Part shown: positions 49,001 to 60,480 of the stretch, piece after piece | How positions within the stretch are numbered: position 1 is the stretch's first letter | Layout: the number at the start of each line of letters is the position of its first letter | Assembly (NCBI RefSeq): GCF_037975245.1 | Contig: NC_092579.1 | Coordinates: 29,845,666 to 29,909,665, forward strand | Source: Apostichopus japonicus | Taxonomy: Eukaryota > Echinodermata > Holothuroidea > Aspidochirotida > Stichopodidae | Length of the DNA: 64,000 nt | Direction of reading: 5' to 3' | Position numbers and translations under genes: made by a program | The notes under the pieces: generated by a model | The model's database searches: none | What the model was told of the DNA's origin: nothing | What the model saw: only the letters and a program-made list of their open reading frames with translations

Positions 49001-49730
49001 CCAGGGATAAGAATATTTTCATGCCTACATTTATGCATCTTCGTTAATGTACGGCTCTTTTTTAGCTTCATTTCTCGCCTACCATAAACGCAGTGCGATC
49101 TTTTCAAATAAAGCGTCTTTATAAAGCAAAAATAGTTGACTGTAGGCTTCATTGGCCCTATAACAACAAAATGTATTATTTCGCCCACGGTATTGATATA
49201 GTACATATATGCACCCTCATAGTATTCATATAGGCCCTATAGTAGGCCTACACACGTACATGTTCCCTCGAACAGCTGAGAATCTCATGTAACCAGGGTA
49301 ATGCTTAATACACGTTTCACCTGGATGCCCTAGCAATCGGTACCTAGGAATGTAACTATGTGTAATTGTGTATTGCATGTGTATAGGCCTATAATAGCCT
49401 GCATGAGGCCATTTTCTTCATCGAATAATATAACAGAGCTCTCGAACATTCTAACGTTGCGCCTGAAACAAGATTGACAGGGGCAATTTTCCCAAACTAA
49501 CACCCGAAATTAAAAAAAATGTATTTTGGATCCTGATTATGAGATATTTCGGACATGACATCCCTATTTTAAAATTGGGTATATGCCGCTTGGAAACCTC
49601 GGGAAGTGCCGTTTCCGGCCATCTAGAGGGTTTGTTAATCCCAAAATTTTCTTGTACGCTTCGCGCCAACTCATGGTGGCGCTACGCTTAGATAGTCAAC
49701 AGGGTCATATCCCCCCCCCCCCCACTCGGA
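46034..49730. repeat. Near-identical 1849-bp tandem duplication
   Basis: GGCGTTCCGTTATAACAATT recurs at an offset of 1849 bp, and the two halves (46034-47882 and 47883-49730) match almost base for base. Differences are mainly homopolymer lengths plus a few substitutions (for example GAGCAGG against GAGCCGG near 46221/48070). The break joins CACTCGG to CGTTCCG with a 2-bp GG overlap. All open frames appear in both copies and none has a recognisable product. Confidence 0.97.
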
Positions 49731-49876
49731 AGTACGGATCGCCGCCCATGCATGTGACACCATTTTGCATTTCAGCCCTTCTTTGAAAGCAAAAATTGTA
49801 CACCCCTCCCCTTAGACCCATCCCCCAGGACGGCGATGATTCATGCCTGGCGCCCCCCCTATTGGAAAATCCTGGA
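48551..49876. mobile_element. Outer hAT-like element interrupted by an inner one
   Basis: The left end CAGGGGCGTATCCAGG at 48551 and right end CCTGGATACGCCCCTG ending at 49876 are perfect inverts. CACAGT occurs directly outside both ends. The copy of the left end at 46702 belongs to the first half of the tandem duplication and has no right end of its own. Confidence 0.85.
48903..49750. mobile_element. Inner hAT-like element nested in the outer one
   Basis: CATGGGCGGCGATCC at 48903 and GGATCGCCGCCCATG ending at 49750 are perfect inverts. Flanking octamers CATATGGC and CATGTGAC match at 6 of 8. It carries the GC-rich core (GGCACTTCCCG-type, then GTTGGCGCGAAGCGTACA) on its - strand. Its right end lies just beyond the breakpoint of the 1849-bp duplication. 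Confidence 0.82.
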
Positions 49877-49879
49877 TAC

Positions 49880-52192
49880 GCCCCTGCACAGTGGACAAAA
49901 TTTAGAAATTATGACGACATATCAGAGGGCAGGACTTTTTTATGTCTACATAAAATTGATTTGATGTGGACATAAATTCAAATTAATGCTGGCATATATT
50001 AAAATAATGCTGGCACCGTACCGTACCAGTTGCGTACTGATAATTCAGTTGGCACCTTCCTCTTCAATCTGTTTCAATCTGTGTGAATATTAATGTACAT
50101 TTAAAGAGTTGTGTCTGTATTGCATGTATGGGCTACCACATTATGTCAAAATATTCTTGCTATGAGTTGCACTTCTCTTTATATAGTAAGTACACCTTGT
50201 AAAGGGTTTCAGTGCAAACACATGAATTTATTTGTAATCTAAGATAATACATATAATATTAATGTCCCCACGCTTCCATAGGCATGAGTTGTATAATTTG
50301 CATTTATGATTTTCAATATGCATATTATAAACCTATAACTAAAGGATATCCGTTGCGCACAAGCCAATGTTTTTGTCAGGGGTCATTATAACCATGGGCT
50401 TTATAGCTCCATGTTATAACTAAGTATTGTGCGTTCCTGTAGAGGTAATTTAAAGTGCATGTTTTCATGGAGGAACGTGTGGACGCAAGTTTTTTCTGAG
50501 CGGACGCAAACAATTTTTAAGATGTTGTATCCCGGCGCTGGCGCAGCTCTTAAAATCCCGGTAACAATACTGAGAATAATACTTGGTAGTAATATAAGAT
50601 TTTTCTATTTGTACAGCTTTCTGCTGATTTCTCAAGTCTTGCTAATGTAAACCTGTGAAACTACGTTCTTTTCATTCCTTGATCAACATCTGGAGAGAAT
50701 GTTAGACAAGTTTACTAAGAAAAAGCTAAGGTTTCAATGCACACAAAATGCAAGCAAGCTGCAGAATGTTCAGGTTGGTTGTGCATGATAAATTAATGGT
50801 AGTTTTATCATTTCAATTTGTATATGGTGGCATCCAATTAATATATGTTTGAACAAGAGTGGATAGAGGGTGTGGGTCGAACCTCTTTTTCATAGCACAC
50901 ATAAATTCAAAAGGAACATGTCCTAGCTGTTAGATCTAGTTATAGTTTCAGTTTCCGATCCTTCATTCCAGCATAAATAGCATAAAATACAATTATGTTT
51001 AATAAGAGAGAATAAAACGTATGATAGATAAATTCCATAAAAGCGATTAAAGGCAAATTAAGAGTTAGTAAAAAAAGCATCAGTTTTCAAAGTGTTAGTC
51101 AACTGAAGAAATTAAGGAAATATCAATAAACATATATTAAATCAAATCATTCAAGAAACCATTTTGAATAAAAAAAGATGCTCTGCATAGAAATGAATTT
51201 GTGATAATTTTAACCCAATATTATGTTGGTGCTATTGCACGATGTCATAGAAGTATGATGCTTTCATCGGTTTGAGTGCATGTCTATGTATGTATGCGTG
51301 TATGTATGTGTGTGTGGGTGGGTGTATGTATGTGTGTTTGTGTGAACGCTCGCGTACTCGTACTTCAAGTCCGCGTGCGTTTTGAGGAATAATCCTTCTT
51401 TCGGGGTTTCTGCAATCCCTCTTGCGTTCTTGATAAATGTAATGTGAACGGTGGAGGACTTATGGTGACCTGAGATTTCCGACTAAGTTATAATATCCGC
51501 TCTATCCAGTTGTAATTTGGCGGGTATTTTTGAACGTGCAGTAGGCGTGAGGTATACCTACGTTGTGTTTGTTCAAATGTCAGGCCGGGCCTTTCTTAAC
51601 AGAAACACTACCTAACGACGCTATACGTAAACACATTTTATTTTTCTTCGCACCGATTCGACCAACACTGCATAAAAGTCACCGTTAAGTTCGTGAGACT
51701 AGAACAAACTGAATGACAGTCCACTTAAATCTAATAAACTATAATTCATTGTACGCCAAACTCACAGGTTTTTGAAGAGGCCAAAAAAATGGTAATTTAT
51801 GATTACTTCGAAACGGATGATTTTGGACTCGGTTGCTACGGCAGTACTAAAAGGCTAGAACCCTTACGTATGGCCTAGCATATAATGACGTTACATTAGC
51901 CTACGCATATACCTTCCTAGGTGTTAAGACCTAATATTAAATGCCTTCGATGTTGGATTAGCCTCAAATACGACATCAGCAGTAAAACAGTGACTAGCAA
52001 GATCGTTCGCTCATCCATTTGAAATGTTTGTAAGAAATTTGAATCTGGGTTAACGTGTAATGAATATAGTAAAACGGATTGGTTTGAAATTTGAATACAG
52101 TATACTGTTTACGTTTATGCGCAGTGGTGTATGCAGTAGAACCTACCAAAATAGTACAGCACTATGGCGGGCAATCAGTCTCAAATTGTGGG
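49880..52192. other. Non-coding stretch
   Basis: No gene supported. It contains a TATG/TGTG-rich run at 51279-51345. A 73-codon open frame at 50429-50650 has no family signature. Confidence 0.5.
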
Positions 52193-52676
52193 GAATCGAC
52201 TTATACCGATTTAAATCGACATATACCAATTCAATTTCCTTCGACTTATACCAGTTTCCAACAGCTTAAATTGACATCTACCGATTTAAATCGACATATA
52301 CCAGTTTAATTCTACATATAATCGATCTAAATCGACATATACAATTTAAATCGATGATAAGTAAACTAAATCGGTATATGTCAATTTAAATCGACAAATA
52401 CCAGTTTAAATCGATGATATGTAGAATTAAATCGGTATATGTCAATTTAATTCGACTTATACCAGTTTCAATCGACATATTTTAATCGACATATACCAAT
52501 TTAAAACGATGATATGTAAAATAAATCGGTATATGTCAATTTAAATCGACATCTACTAGTTTAAATCGATGATATGTCGAATTAAATCGGTAGAAGTCAA
52601 TTGCTTGGACTTAGGCCTATACCAGTTTCTAGCAACTCAAATTGACATTTACCTATTTAAATCGACATATCATCGA
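52193..52676. repeat. Array of short ATCGACATATACC-type repeats in both orientations
   Basis: About 18-26-bp words such as AAATCGACATATACCAGTTT alternate with their complements such as GGTATATGTCAATTTAAATC, interspersed with AAATCGATGATATGT. Many neighbouring copies can fold back on each other. No coding frame. Confidence 0.88.
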
Positions 52677-52832
52677 TATAGCTCATTAACATATTCCAAA
52701 TTCTGATTTTGGTGATGATTGACATGTGAAGCTACATCACGTGCAGTCACCTGACAAGGCGGGCGAATAATTAAATAGTTCCAAATTTACCAAGCTAGCA
52801 AGGGTGTTCATCATGATTATGTCAATGGTAAT

Positions 52833-52990
52833 CAGGGGCCTATCCAGGATTTTTTAACCCTGGGAGGGGGGGGGGGGCGAATTACTATCTAAGCGGAGCG
52901 CCACCATCGGTTGGCGCGTAGCGTACAAGATAATTTCTGGTTTTGATACCCCCCAGATCACCGGAAATGGCACTTCTCGGGCTTGAAATG
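52833..52990. mobile_element. Partial hAT-like element with shared core
   Basis: The left end CAGGGGCCTATCCAGG and the next block (TTTTTTAACCCTGGG, then ACTATCTAAGCGGAGCGCCA, then GGTTGGCGCGTAGCGTACAA) match 44624 onward and the cores of the other elements. Right end not found. Confidence 0.7.
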
Positions 52991-53689
52991 ACCAACCAGA
53001 TGTACACTTCTGCCTGAGAACCAAGAATTTCCCAATAGTTTTTTTTCATCCATATCCTTTTTGAAGATGTCACCAGTCACACATCATGTTCGACCTCATC
53101 GCATCTCCTGTGGATCATTGCTTTTTGTAGGTGATTCTACGTCGTGGCCCACAATACCCGTAAGCCCAACTTTTCAAGGTTTTAAGCCCATTATTTGTTC
53201 AGAATTTGAAAATTCACAAATTCTCGTGAATAAATTCACTTCAAAACATACCCATAATGTTGCACAAATTTTCATCTATGGACAACCAATACAGGAAAAC
53301 CTTCAACCCCTAACAGACCGGTCAAAATTGCATGGAGGGAATAATGATGAAGAATGGTGGTCAGGGAATTTTCGAAAATTCAGACACAGTTAATTTATTG
53401 GTGTACATCTATTAAAACCTCTTATACGGCTACTATAAAATTTCGTTGAAGGAAATGAAAAAATACCAGATATTTCCGAAACCGAACACTACACATATCT
53501 ACAGTTGGAGGCTGTTCATCCCGGAGCGCCGTTTTCATGCTCACTGATATATGATGTGATATCTGCTGTTTGCTTTAAAAATTCGAATAGTTGAAAGGAG
53601 ACTGAAATAAGTAACTATTATCTGTTTATTGTGTAATGCTCCACCCGGGTGTAACGATGAGCCTGGCGGGCTCCTGGCCCAAAGGGGCC

Positions 53690-53820
53690 CCTATCAGGAA
53701 GTCTAAGCAAGGGCGTCCTCAGAAATGGCCATTGGTTGGCGCGGAGCGCACGACGATTTCTTTGCCAAAAAATACTCCTAGATCGTCGGAAAAGACACTT
53801 CCCGTTCAAGATGCATTTAC
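53690..53820. repeat. Isolated copy of the shared GC-rich core
   Basis: GGTTGGCGCGGAGCGCACGA is followed by a GATCGTCGGAAAAGACACTT block, parallel to 52909-52985 and, reversed, to 47740-47830. Confidence 0.6.
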
Positions 53821-53829
53821 ACATCGGTT

Positions 53830-55321
53830 ATTTTGAGATCTCATGTCTTAGGATTTTGACTTTCAATAATTTCAGTAATGCATTATGGGTCCGTATGCAA
53901 TGAACATAACTAGAGAACTGTCGGTTGGGGGAAATCATTGAAATGTCAAATGCTTAACTTTTTTTTTTTAATTTGTGATTTTCCAGGGGGAGTGGGCAAG
54001 TACTGTATGGAGTATAATGGAGACTACTGTACAAATACAGTAATCAAACCTTAGCATAAACCTAATTTCGGCTGAAACTTTGTCTCCATCTAAGCCTAAT
54101 TTCCTGTGTTTTTTTACTTACCAGATACACCGATGGCATCTTTATTCTTACCTTTTATATTATATTTATAGGCAAGCCCTGCCTTCTTTTTCAAATGAAC
54201 GCAGTTTCAAGTCTGTTGGGTGGTGGGTTATTGTTTTAGAATTTTTCAAAAAATCGTATGTCCCGATGTTGTACTCAGTACAACATTGGCTGGAATTGGG
54301 TTTTAAATAATATACTTCGTTTTCGATTATAATAATAAATAACATAACTAGCTCGACACAGACATTAATACCCAAATGGGCCCATGATCATGATGTCCGT
54401 ATTCCGTATCACGTGAAAATATGTATATTGTTTTGTTCAGTCTTTGCATGAGTTTTTCTTTCCCAGTAAAACGGGCCCTCCCTATCCAAAGAGGTATACC
54501 CTTTTTCTGTGCATCAGTATAGCGGGGCCCCCTTTTGGTCGGGTCCACCTGGTTAGCACGGTCTGAGCCAATAGGAGTTACGCTACTTTGCCCCACAATC
54601 TTTTCATTTCGAAAGACGCACAGTTTCAAGTTCATTACACACTGAAGGCTTCGATTCTCTATCTGCCTTCAGTTAAGGGAAGATCTTGGGATTTTCATCC
54701 CTATCGCTAGATATTGCTAGATATCCATACAGTACAGTGCCCTTGGATTTTTCGGGGCCTGATCTTGGGAAATTGCAAAGTCGGAAGTGGTCACACTCTA
54801 TGTAGGTCAGTGCACGACCTCTAGACGTCACTAATATACCCGATCACTTGTTATCGATGAAGTGGTGTGTTGTCGGATTTTGTCAAGGTCTTGGTACTAC
54901 GGGCGAAGGTCATTAATTAATTAGTTTCGTAACTCATCGGGAAGCGATTAGAGGGGTGGGCGTATGTTTGTGGGCGCGCGTTTTCATGCAGATGGGAACA
55001 ACCTCAAGAAGTGATGGGTTCGTCATGTTCCCCGACGACTCGGTCGAGTTCGAGACCAGCCACAGTTGGTTTCATAGCACAATTGTACAATTTAAGGCGT
55101 CCATACACACACACTCGTTATCATATTTAGAACCGGTATATATATGTAGATATCTACATTAGTGAGAGAGGAAATATGGAAACGTCAAAAATGGAGTTGG
55201 TCGGTGTAAGGGGTAGGGTGAGGCGCACACCCCTCCGTAATCCTCGATTCGTCACTGGCTACCCTGTGTATATAATAGTGATCAGCGCTGTAATTATGAC
55301 TGTTCCTCTTATCTTCCCGGT
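53830..55321. other. Non-coding stretch
   Basis: No gene supported. Several open frames of 68-95 codons lack family features. Confidence 0.45.
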
Positions 55322-55506
55322 ATCTTGGCGTTTATCTTCTACTCCCTCCTTTTCTCCTTTTTCTCTCTTTCTTCTTTTTCTTTTCCCTTCCTTCCTCTCC
55401 TTCCTCCTCTTTTTTTCTCCCTCTTTTTTCCTTCTCTTTTTATCTCTCCTCTTTTTCTTACCCGGGGGGCGCGCGCCCCCAACGCCCCCCCCTGGATACG
55501 CGCCTG
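55322..55506. mobile_element. Left-truncated partner of the 44624 element
   Basis: TATCTTGGCGTTT, then a long C/T tract, then TTACCCGGGGGGCGCGCGCC and CCTGGATACGCGCCTG match the right two thirds of 44624-44901. The left terminal repeat is absent. Confidence 0.75.
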
Positions 55507-56149
55507 TCATGATTCTCCAAAAACACCTAACGTGATATTATACACAGAATCATAGTTTACAATCATCATCGACTACCTTTAAGAACCGAGAATTAAAACA
55601 ATGTGAAAGATTTATGAAGATTACATTAACTGCGTTACAATACTAACGGACGGTCATTATGGTGGCCAGCGATTGGCCAATAGTGATACCCCCTGAGCAT
55701 GACAAGAACACTGGTCAGCATCAAGAAATAGTACCAAGTCTTGCATATTCAAGAGTTCACCTCACTACATAATGTACACAGCCTTAGCATAACACATGGA
55801 AATATTAACATACTCTGTAATAAAATGGAAAACTATACTAAAAAGAAGAATTAAGATCAAGGCCGAAATTGTTACGGTTGGCAGTTATCATGTTAATGTC
55901 TCGTCCGGGCCACCGTAGTTCCACGATACACACACTTGAACCTTCGAATATGTTGAATCGGCCATCAAGAATCGTGATCGTAAGATAGGTTTACTTTTGC
56001 AAAGTTGGGTGTAGCAAACATAGAAGACTAAGCATATGGAAAGACAGAATAAAGTAAAATTTCATATCCAAAATCTTCTTCATAAAATTAATCAGCCACA
56101 AAACCAGTGTAAATCCAAGGTTACTTTAGTCAGATGTAGTGTTAGGCTA

Positions 56150-56810
56150 GTATGAGTACTAGTAGTAGTATGCTTACCTAGTAACAGTGCATTTGGATCT
56201 AACGCTGAATGGCATATGCCTAGCCTAGTGTTATCAATATGCTTGGGCCTAAGTTACTTTAGACCTTGGCTACAGTGTCAGTTTGTAAACTTAACATTAT
56301 GACACCCTTTTTAGAAATTTCTTGATTCGACCATAGCACGGCGAGGTAAGCCCTGTTTGTAGGGGCAATTTTTGTTCACAACCGTGAGGATAATGTTTCA
56401 TAATTGCAAACCTACTGAAGACCTAGCCTAGGTCTAGGTTAGGCTAGTGAGTTTGTCGACGATACTTCTGCCTGATTCTCTAAGTAACGTTACAGTCAGG
56501 CTTACACAATACATTAACTTAGCCTAAAAGTTAACCTTATCCAAAGTTCCAACATAGCCCGTAAGGCTGACTAATGTTAATTTTCATACAGATATGAAAA
56601 GACGTGCAGGCAGCACATTGCAGCATGTTTTAAATGCATCACTCTGCACCCCATTATGCTACTCAAACTGTCATGGTAGAAGTAGCCTAGACCTTGCAAG
56701 TATCATAAGCCTAAATTAGCCTAGGCTAGCTTATTATAACTGTGTACGACCACGGTTTGATAAGGTGGTATTCAGTGCCTTTTTCTGTTTTTATCTTCAA
56801 ATTTTATGAT
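56150..56810. repeat. Diverged duplicate segment, copy A (partner at 59884-60480)
   Basis: Shared blocks in the same order: TAACGCTGAATG, TCTAGCCTAGTGTT-like, GGCCTAAGTTACTTT, CCCTTTTTAGAAA.TTCTTGATTCGACCATA, TTTAAATGCA and CTGCACCCCA. Rich in TAGGCCTA/TAGCCTA words. Non-coding. Confidence 0.8.
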
Positions 56811-57154
56811 CTTAAGGGAACACATTAATTTGAAGTGCAGAAAATTATTGACAGCGAAGCAAGCATTCCAGAACTATCACATTTGAAGTATAATTAAATT
56901 GACAAGAATATTATAATAGGAAAAGTGATGTATTTGAAGAACATGACATAACAGACCAATTACCATGGTCCACCTCCTGGGGTAATTAGAAAGGGTTTAG
57001 CCAGTCAAGATATTGGATAACTTCCATTTAATAACCCATACCTCGAGTGAAGGTCAAGACATCGAGATGGGATTTTCAACTATGACTAAAAGTATTAAAT
57101 ATTATCTCTGTAGTTCAATAGTTACATTTTCTTCCACCGAAATATCCACTTAAT

Positions 57155-58436
57155 GGGGGGGGGGGGGGGAGGGGGTAAGGGTATAGCAGATTGCTGACAC
57201 AGACCGTTGCGTTAATTTCAAACAATAGTGATGCTATTTTCTCATTATAGTCGTTCAATTTGCTCCTAAAAGTAAAGGGGGGGGGGGCATTTAATCTGAC
57301 ATGGAGTATACTTTAGTGCCATATTTGGACGGTGTGGGTGTCCAAGCACAGGTAGGTAAAATCCGGTACGTAAGAAACTTTCCTGCGCCCTGCCGGAAGG
57401 CTTTCGAAGATCTATTTATACATATTTATGCAAATGCTTAGACCAGTGTGTTGGCGCATTTAACTGTTCGTGAGAGAACGCAGGTTATTAGGAGGGGAGA
57501 AAAATTCTGTATATAGTGTCTGTCCCCTCCCTTACCCCTACCCTAATCGCCGTCCAATCTGCATGGAGACGTAACTCGAAGTGCATCCGTTTAAATTCAA
57601 AGTAATATTCTGGAACGAAAATACATACACTTTTTTAATGTCAATATTTTGGTACCAATTTCAAACAATTTTTTTTATAATTGAGTGATCGAATTGTATG
57701 TAGATTTTATTTGTGAAAAACTTAAAATTAATAAATTTATATCAAAAATATAACCTAACGTCCACCAGCGGAATACCAAATGCCGTGGGTAAACATTGTT
57801 CATATTTGCTGAAGGGGTCAATTTTGACAGGACACACAGCAGCCGCAAAGGAAATGTTTGAATACGACATGTAAATAATTAATTTTCTGTATGATTTTCC
57901 TTCCTATGAGATTAACGCCGGGTGGTCTGTTGAATGAGGCTTAAAAACAAAATGAGCAAAACGATTTATTAGACTGAGTATAAATTATTGAATGTTGTTA
58001 TTAAGTTTATTTATATTAAATATTAAATATAAATTGTTACAACCGTGCACTATACATAAAGCCAATCCCTTTTTGTCAGTTCCAAAGTCTCAATTCAAAA
58101 CTTCAAAAGATAATCATAAAAGCACCTGAGTAAATCTTTATACATATCAGCATCTCTTTAGACAGGTTTTGATATATGTAAGAAGAGAAGAGCACTCGAT
58201 CCTCACCGCCTCTGAACGGATGAAGCAAACACCTGCCGATTTGGTTCAGTTCTAAATATAAAAGAAAAAAGGTCCTCTTGAACGTTTCAATTATCGGAAG
58301 TGTAAACTGTCGGGTTGTTTTGCTCAGGTCGTTTACTGCTCATCCAAATAGTGTTATTAGTCCCAGTGATTACTCGATGCTCCACCAGTAAAATGAAAAC
58401 AAATGAAATATGCATGCCCTAGTCTTAAACCGCTAG
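57155..58436. repeat. Long diverged repeat, copy B (left part)
   Basis: Counterpart of 39890 to about 41160. It contains GGACGGTGTGGGTGTCCAAG, AACGTCCACCAGCGGAATAC and CCCAGTGATTACTCGATG. The alignment resumes at 59288 after the hAT insertion. Confidence 0.78.
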
Positions 58437-59287
58437 CACTGGCGGATCCAAGGGGGGGGGGCAACGGGGGCCATGCCCCCCCCCCAAAGGTGAGCCAAAA
58501 AGTGTTTCCGAACATCCGCTAAATCATATGATTGGAAATTTAAAAAATCGAGAGGAATAGCAGTGGTAGACTAGCAGTAGCAGTTGAGCTCGGCACTTCC
58601 GTGAGCTATTGCCCTGGAGTGGCTTCATGAGATTGAAGTTTAGTTTCAGGATCTAGAGCGGACATCTGTAATTCTGCATAATTGACTGTGAATTACTACT
58701 TGCACTCGTAACATGTCGTACTATCATTTGTGGGACAAATTCCCTTACTTACAGGAACTTGCTGGGGGACAGGAAAAAGGCAATGCCTTGTAATAACCAC
58801 CATGAACGATAATTCCACTGCTGAGTAGCAACTAAGAAATGTTCCATGGTAATCCTTATACCTGTCCATACTTCCAATTAGCCCCCAAAAAGGTCAGGTC
58901 AAAGGTCATCAAGAGTAGACAGTCAAGAGATGTCTAAACTTTTTCGTTTTCTGGTTTAACATTAAATGTATGAGTATGAGGATTTACAGTTTATCACCAT
59001 TTTGCAGTTACAGGCTGGTTGTAAGAAATTTATAACCTATGAAAAATAAAATTTCTTGAGAAAGATGATCCCAACTTTATAAATATTTTAGAAAATTGCA
59101 CCTGGGAAACATTTTTTTTAGAAGTAAATTAACATCACCATTGTACACTTTTGTCGCACCAAATTGCATCTGAGGGCATTCAGCAATAGAAAATTTTCCA
59201 AAGGGGAGGGGGCACTTAGACCCCTCCCCCATATCACTCTAACGCCACTCTGGCCCCTCCCAAACAAAGGCCCTGGATCCGCCAGTG
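58437..59287. mobile_element. hAT-like element inserted in the long repeat
   Basis: CACTGGCGGATCCAAGG at the left and CCCTGGATCCGCCAGTG at the right are inverted. Flanking octamers ACCGCTAG and ATCGCTAG match at 7 of 8. The host repeat continues on both sides (compare 41150-41190). The 851-bp body has no transposase; its right part (TTTTCCAAAGGGGAGGGGGC, TTAGACCCCTCCCCCAT) resembles the tandem units of the 36105 element. Confidence 0.9.
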
Positions 59288-59880
59288 ATCGCTAGCCACC
59301 ACTGAAGTTACGATACACCTTTAGGTGGAGGGGTTGGGGAGGGGGAACAGGGAGGACGTGCTCCATGCTCCTCAGGGTTTCATGAAAACTCTCAAGAATG
59401 CATAAATTCATCTTATATTTCGTAATTTAACACTGCCCTTTGGTTCCTATTTGAACAGTGTTCTTTTATTGGTGGAAACTCATAACTTTAAGACATTCGA
59501 TTAATTGAATTTATGGTACGGAATGCAGAGAGGATCTATTTTGTGGTAAACATTTTTAAGGCTACTTTTTTTTCGTGCTTCCTCAAATCACATGTCCCAA
59601 TGCCCAAGAAAGCTCCCCCCCCCCCCCCCTTAGATTGAACCCTATCTTGCACCGCCCCTGGTTAAAGCATAGCAATATTAGACTGTACGTCCCTTATATT
59701 ATTTAAAGTTGGTGATATCAACAATTTGATATCACCAACACCACCCGCAATTGCTGATCCTAACAAAAGTTTGCTAATGTCTGCAATTAAGTTTTGGATT
59801 CCAACATATAATTGTCGATATCACCAATTCCCGAGTAAAACGATTACTGGCTAAATATGACAGGCCTATACATCTGTTTG
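59288..59880. repeat. Long diverged repeat, copy B (right part)
   Basis: Begins ACCACTGAAGTTACGATACA (compare 41178) and ends with CAAAAGTTTGCTAATG and CTATACATCTGTTT (compare 42333-42436). An isolated hAT-like right end (CACCGCCCCTG) lies at about 59650. Confidence 0.7.
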
Positions 59881-59883
59881 GTT

Positions 59884-60480
59884 TTAACGCTGAATGTCTT
59901 AGGTCTAGCCTAGTGTTGTCAATGTGTATTATAACGTGCTTAGGCCTAAGTTACTTTGGGCCTTGGCTATAATCAGTTGGCTAACTTATTATTGTGACGC
60001 CCTTTTTAGAAAATTCTTGATTCGACCATAACATAGCTTGAAGGGTTCCGGGGAGATCTCAACGTGTTCTTCACAACCGTGAAGGGAATGTTTCATAACT
60101 TGCAAACATACTGAACCTAGGTTAGGTTGACGACAGCACTTCTGCCTGGTTTTCTAACGGTACAGTTAGGCTTACACAGTACACTAACTTTCGCTAAATG
60201 TTAACCTTGTCCAAAGTTCTATCATAGTTTACCGTTATGCTGTCTTCTGTCAATTTTCATATAGGCTATATTTGAAAAGATAGATAAACAAAGATAGATA
60301 AGCAGGCAACACATTCCCAGCATGCTTTAAATGCAACACACTGCACCCCACTGTGTTACTCAAAGTTACATGGTTGAAGTAGCCTACGTCGAACTTAGCC
60401 TAGACTAGCCTTTATTTATAACTGTATGTCAAAGGCTTTGTTAACGTGATTTTCAGTGCCTTTTTGAGTTTTTCAAATGG
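59884..60480. repeat. Diverged duplicate segment, copy B (partner at 56150-56810)
   Basis: See the partner for the shared blocks. About one in six to eight bases differs by eye, so the duplication is old. Confidence 0.8.

Noticed and set aside
46127-49206. Paired identical open frames of 64-104 codons
   Set aside because: They are identical because of the recent 1849-bp duplication, not because selection keeps them. They cross transposon ends and homopolymers.
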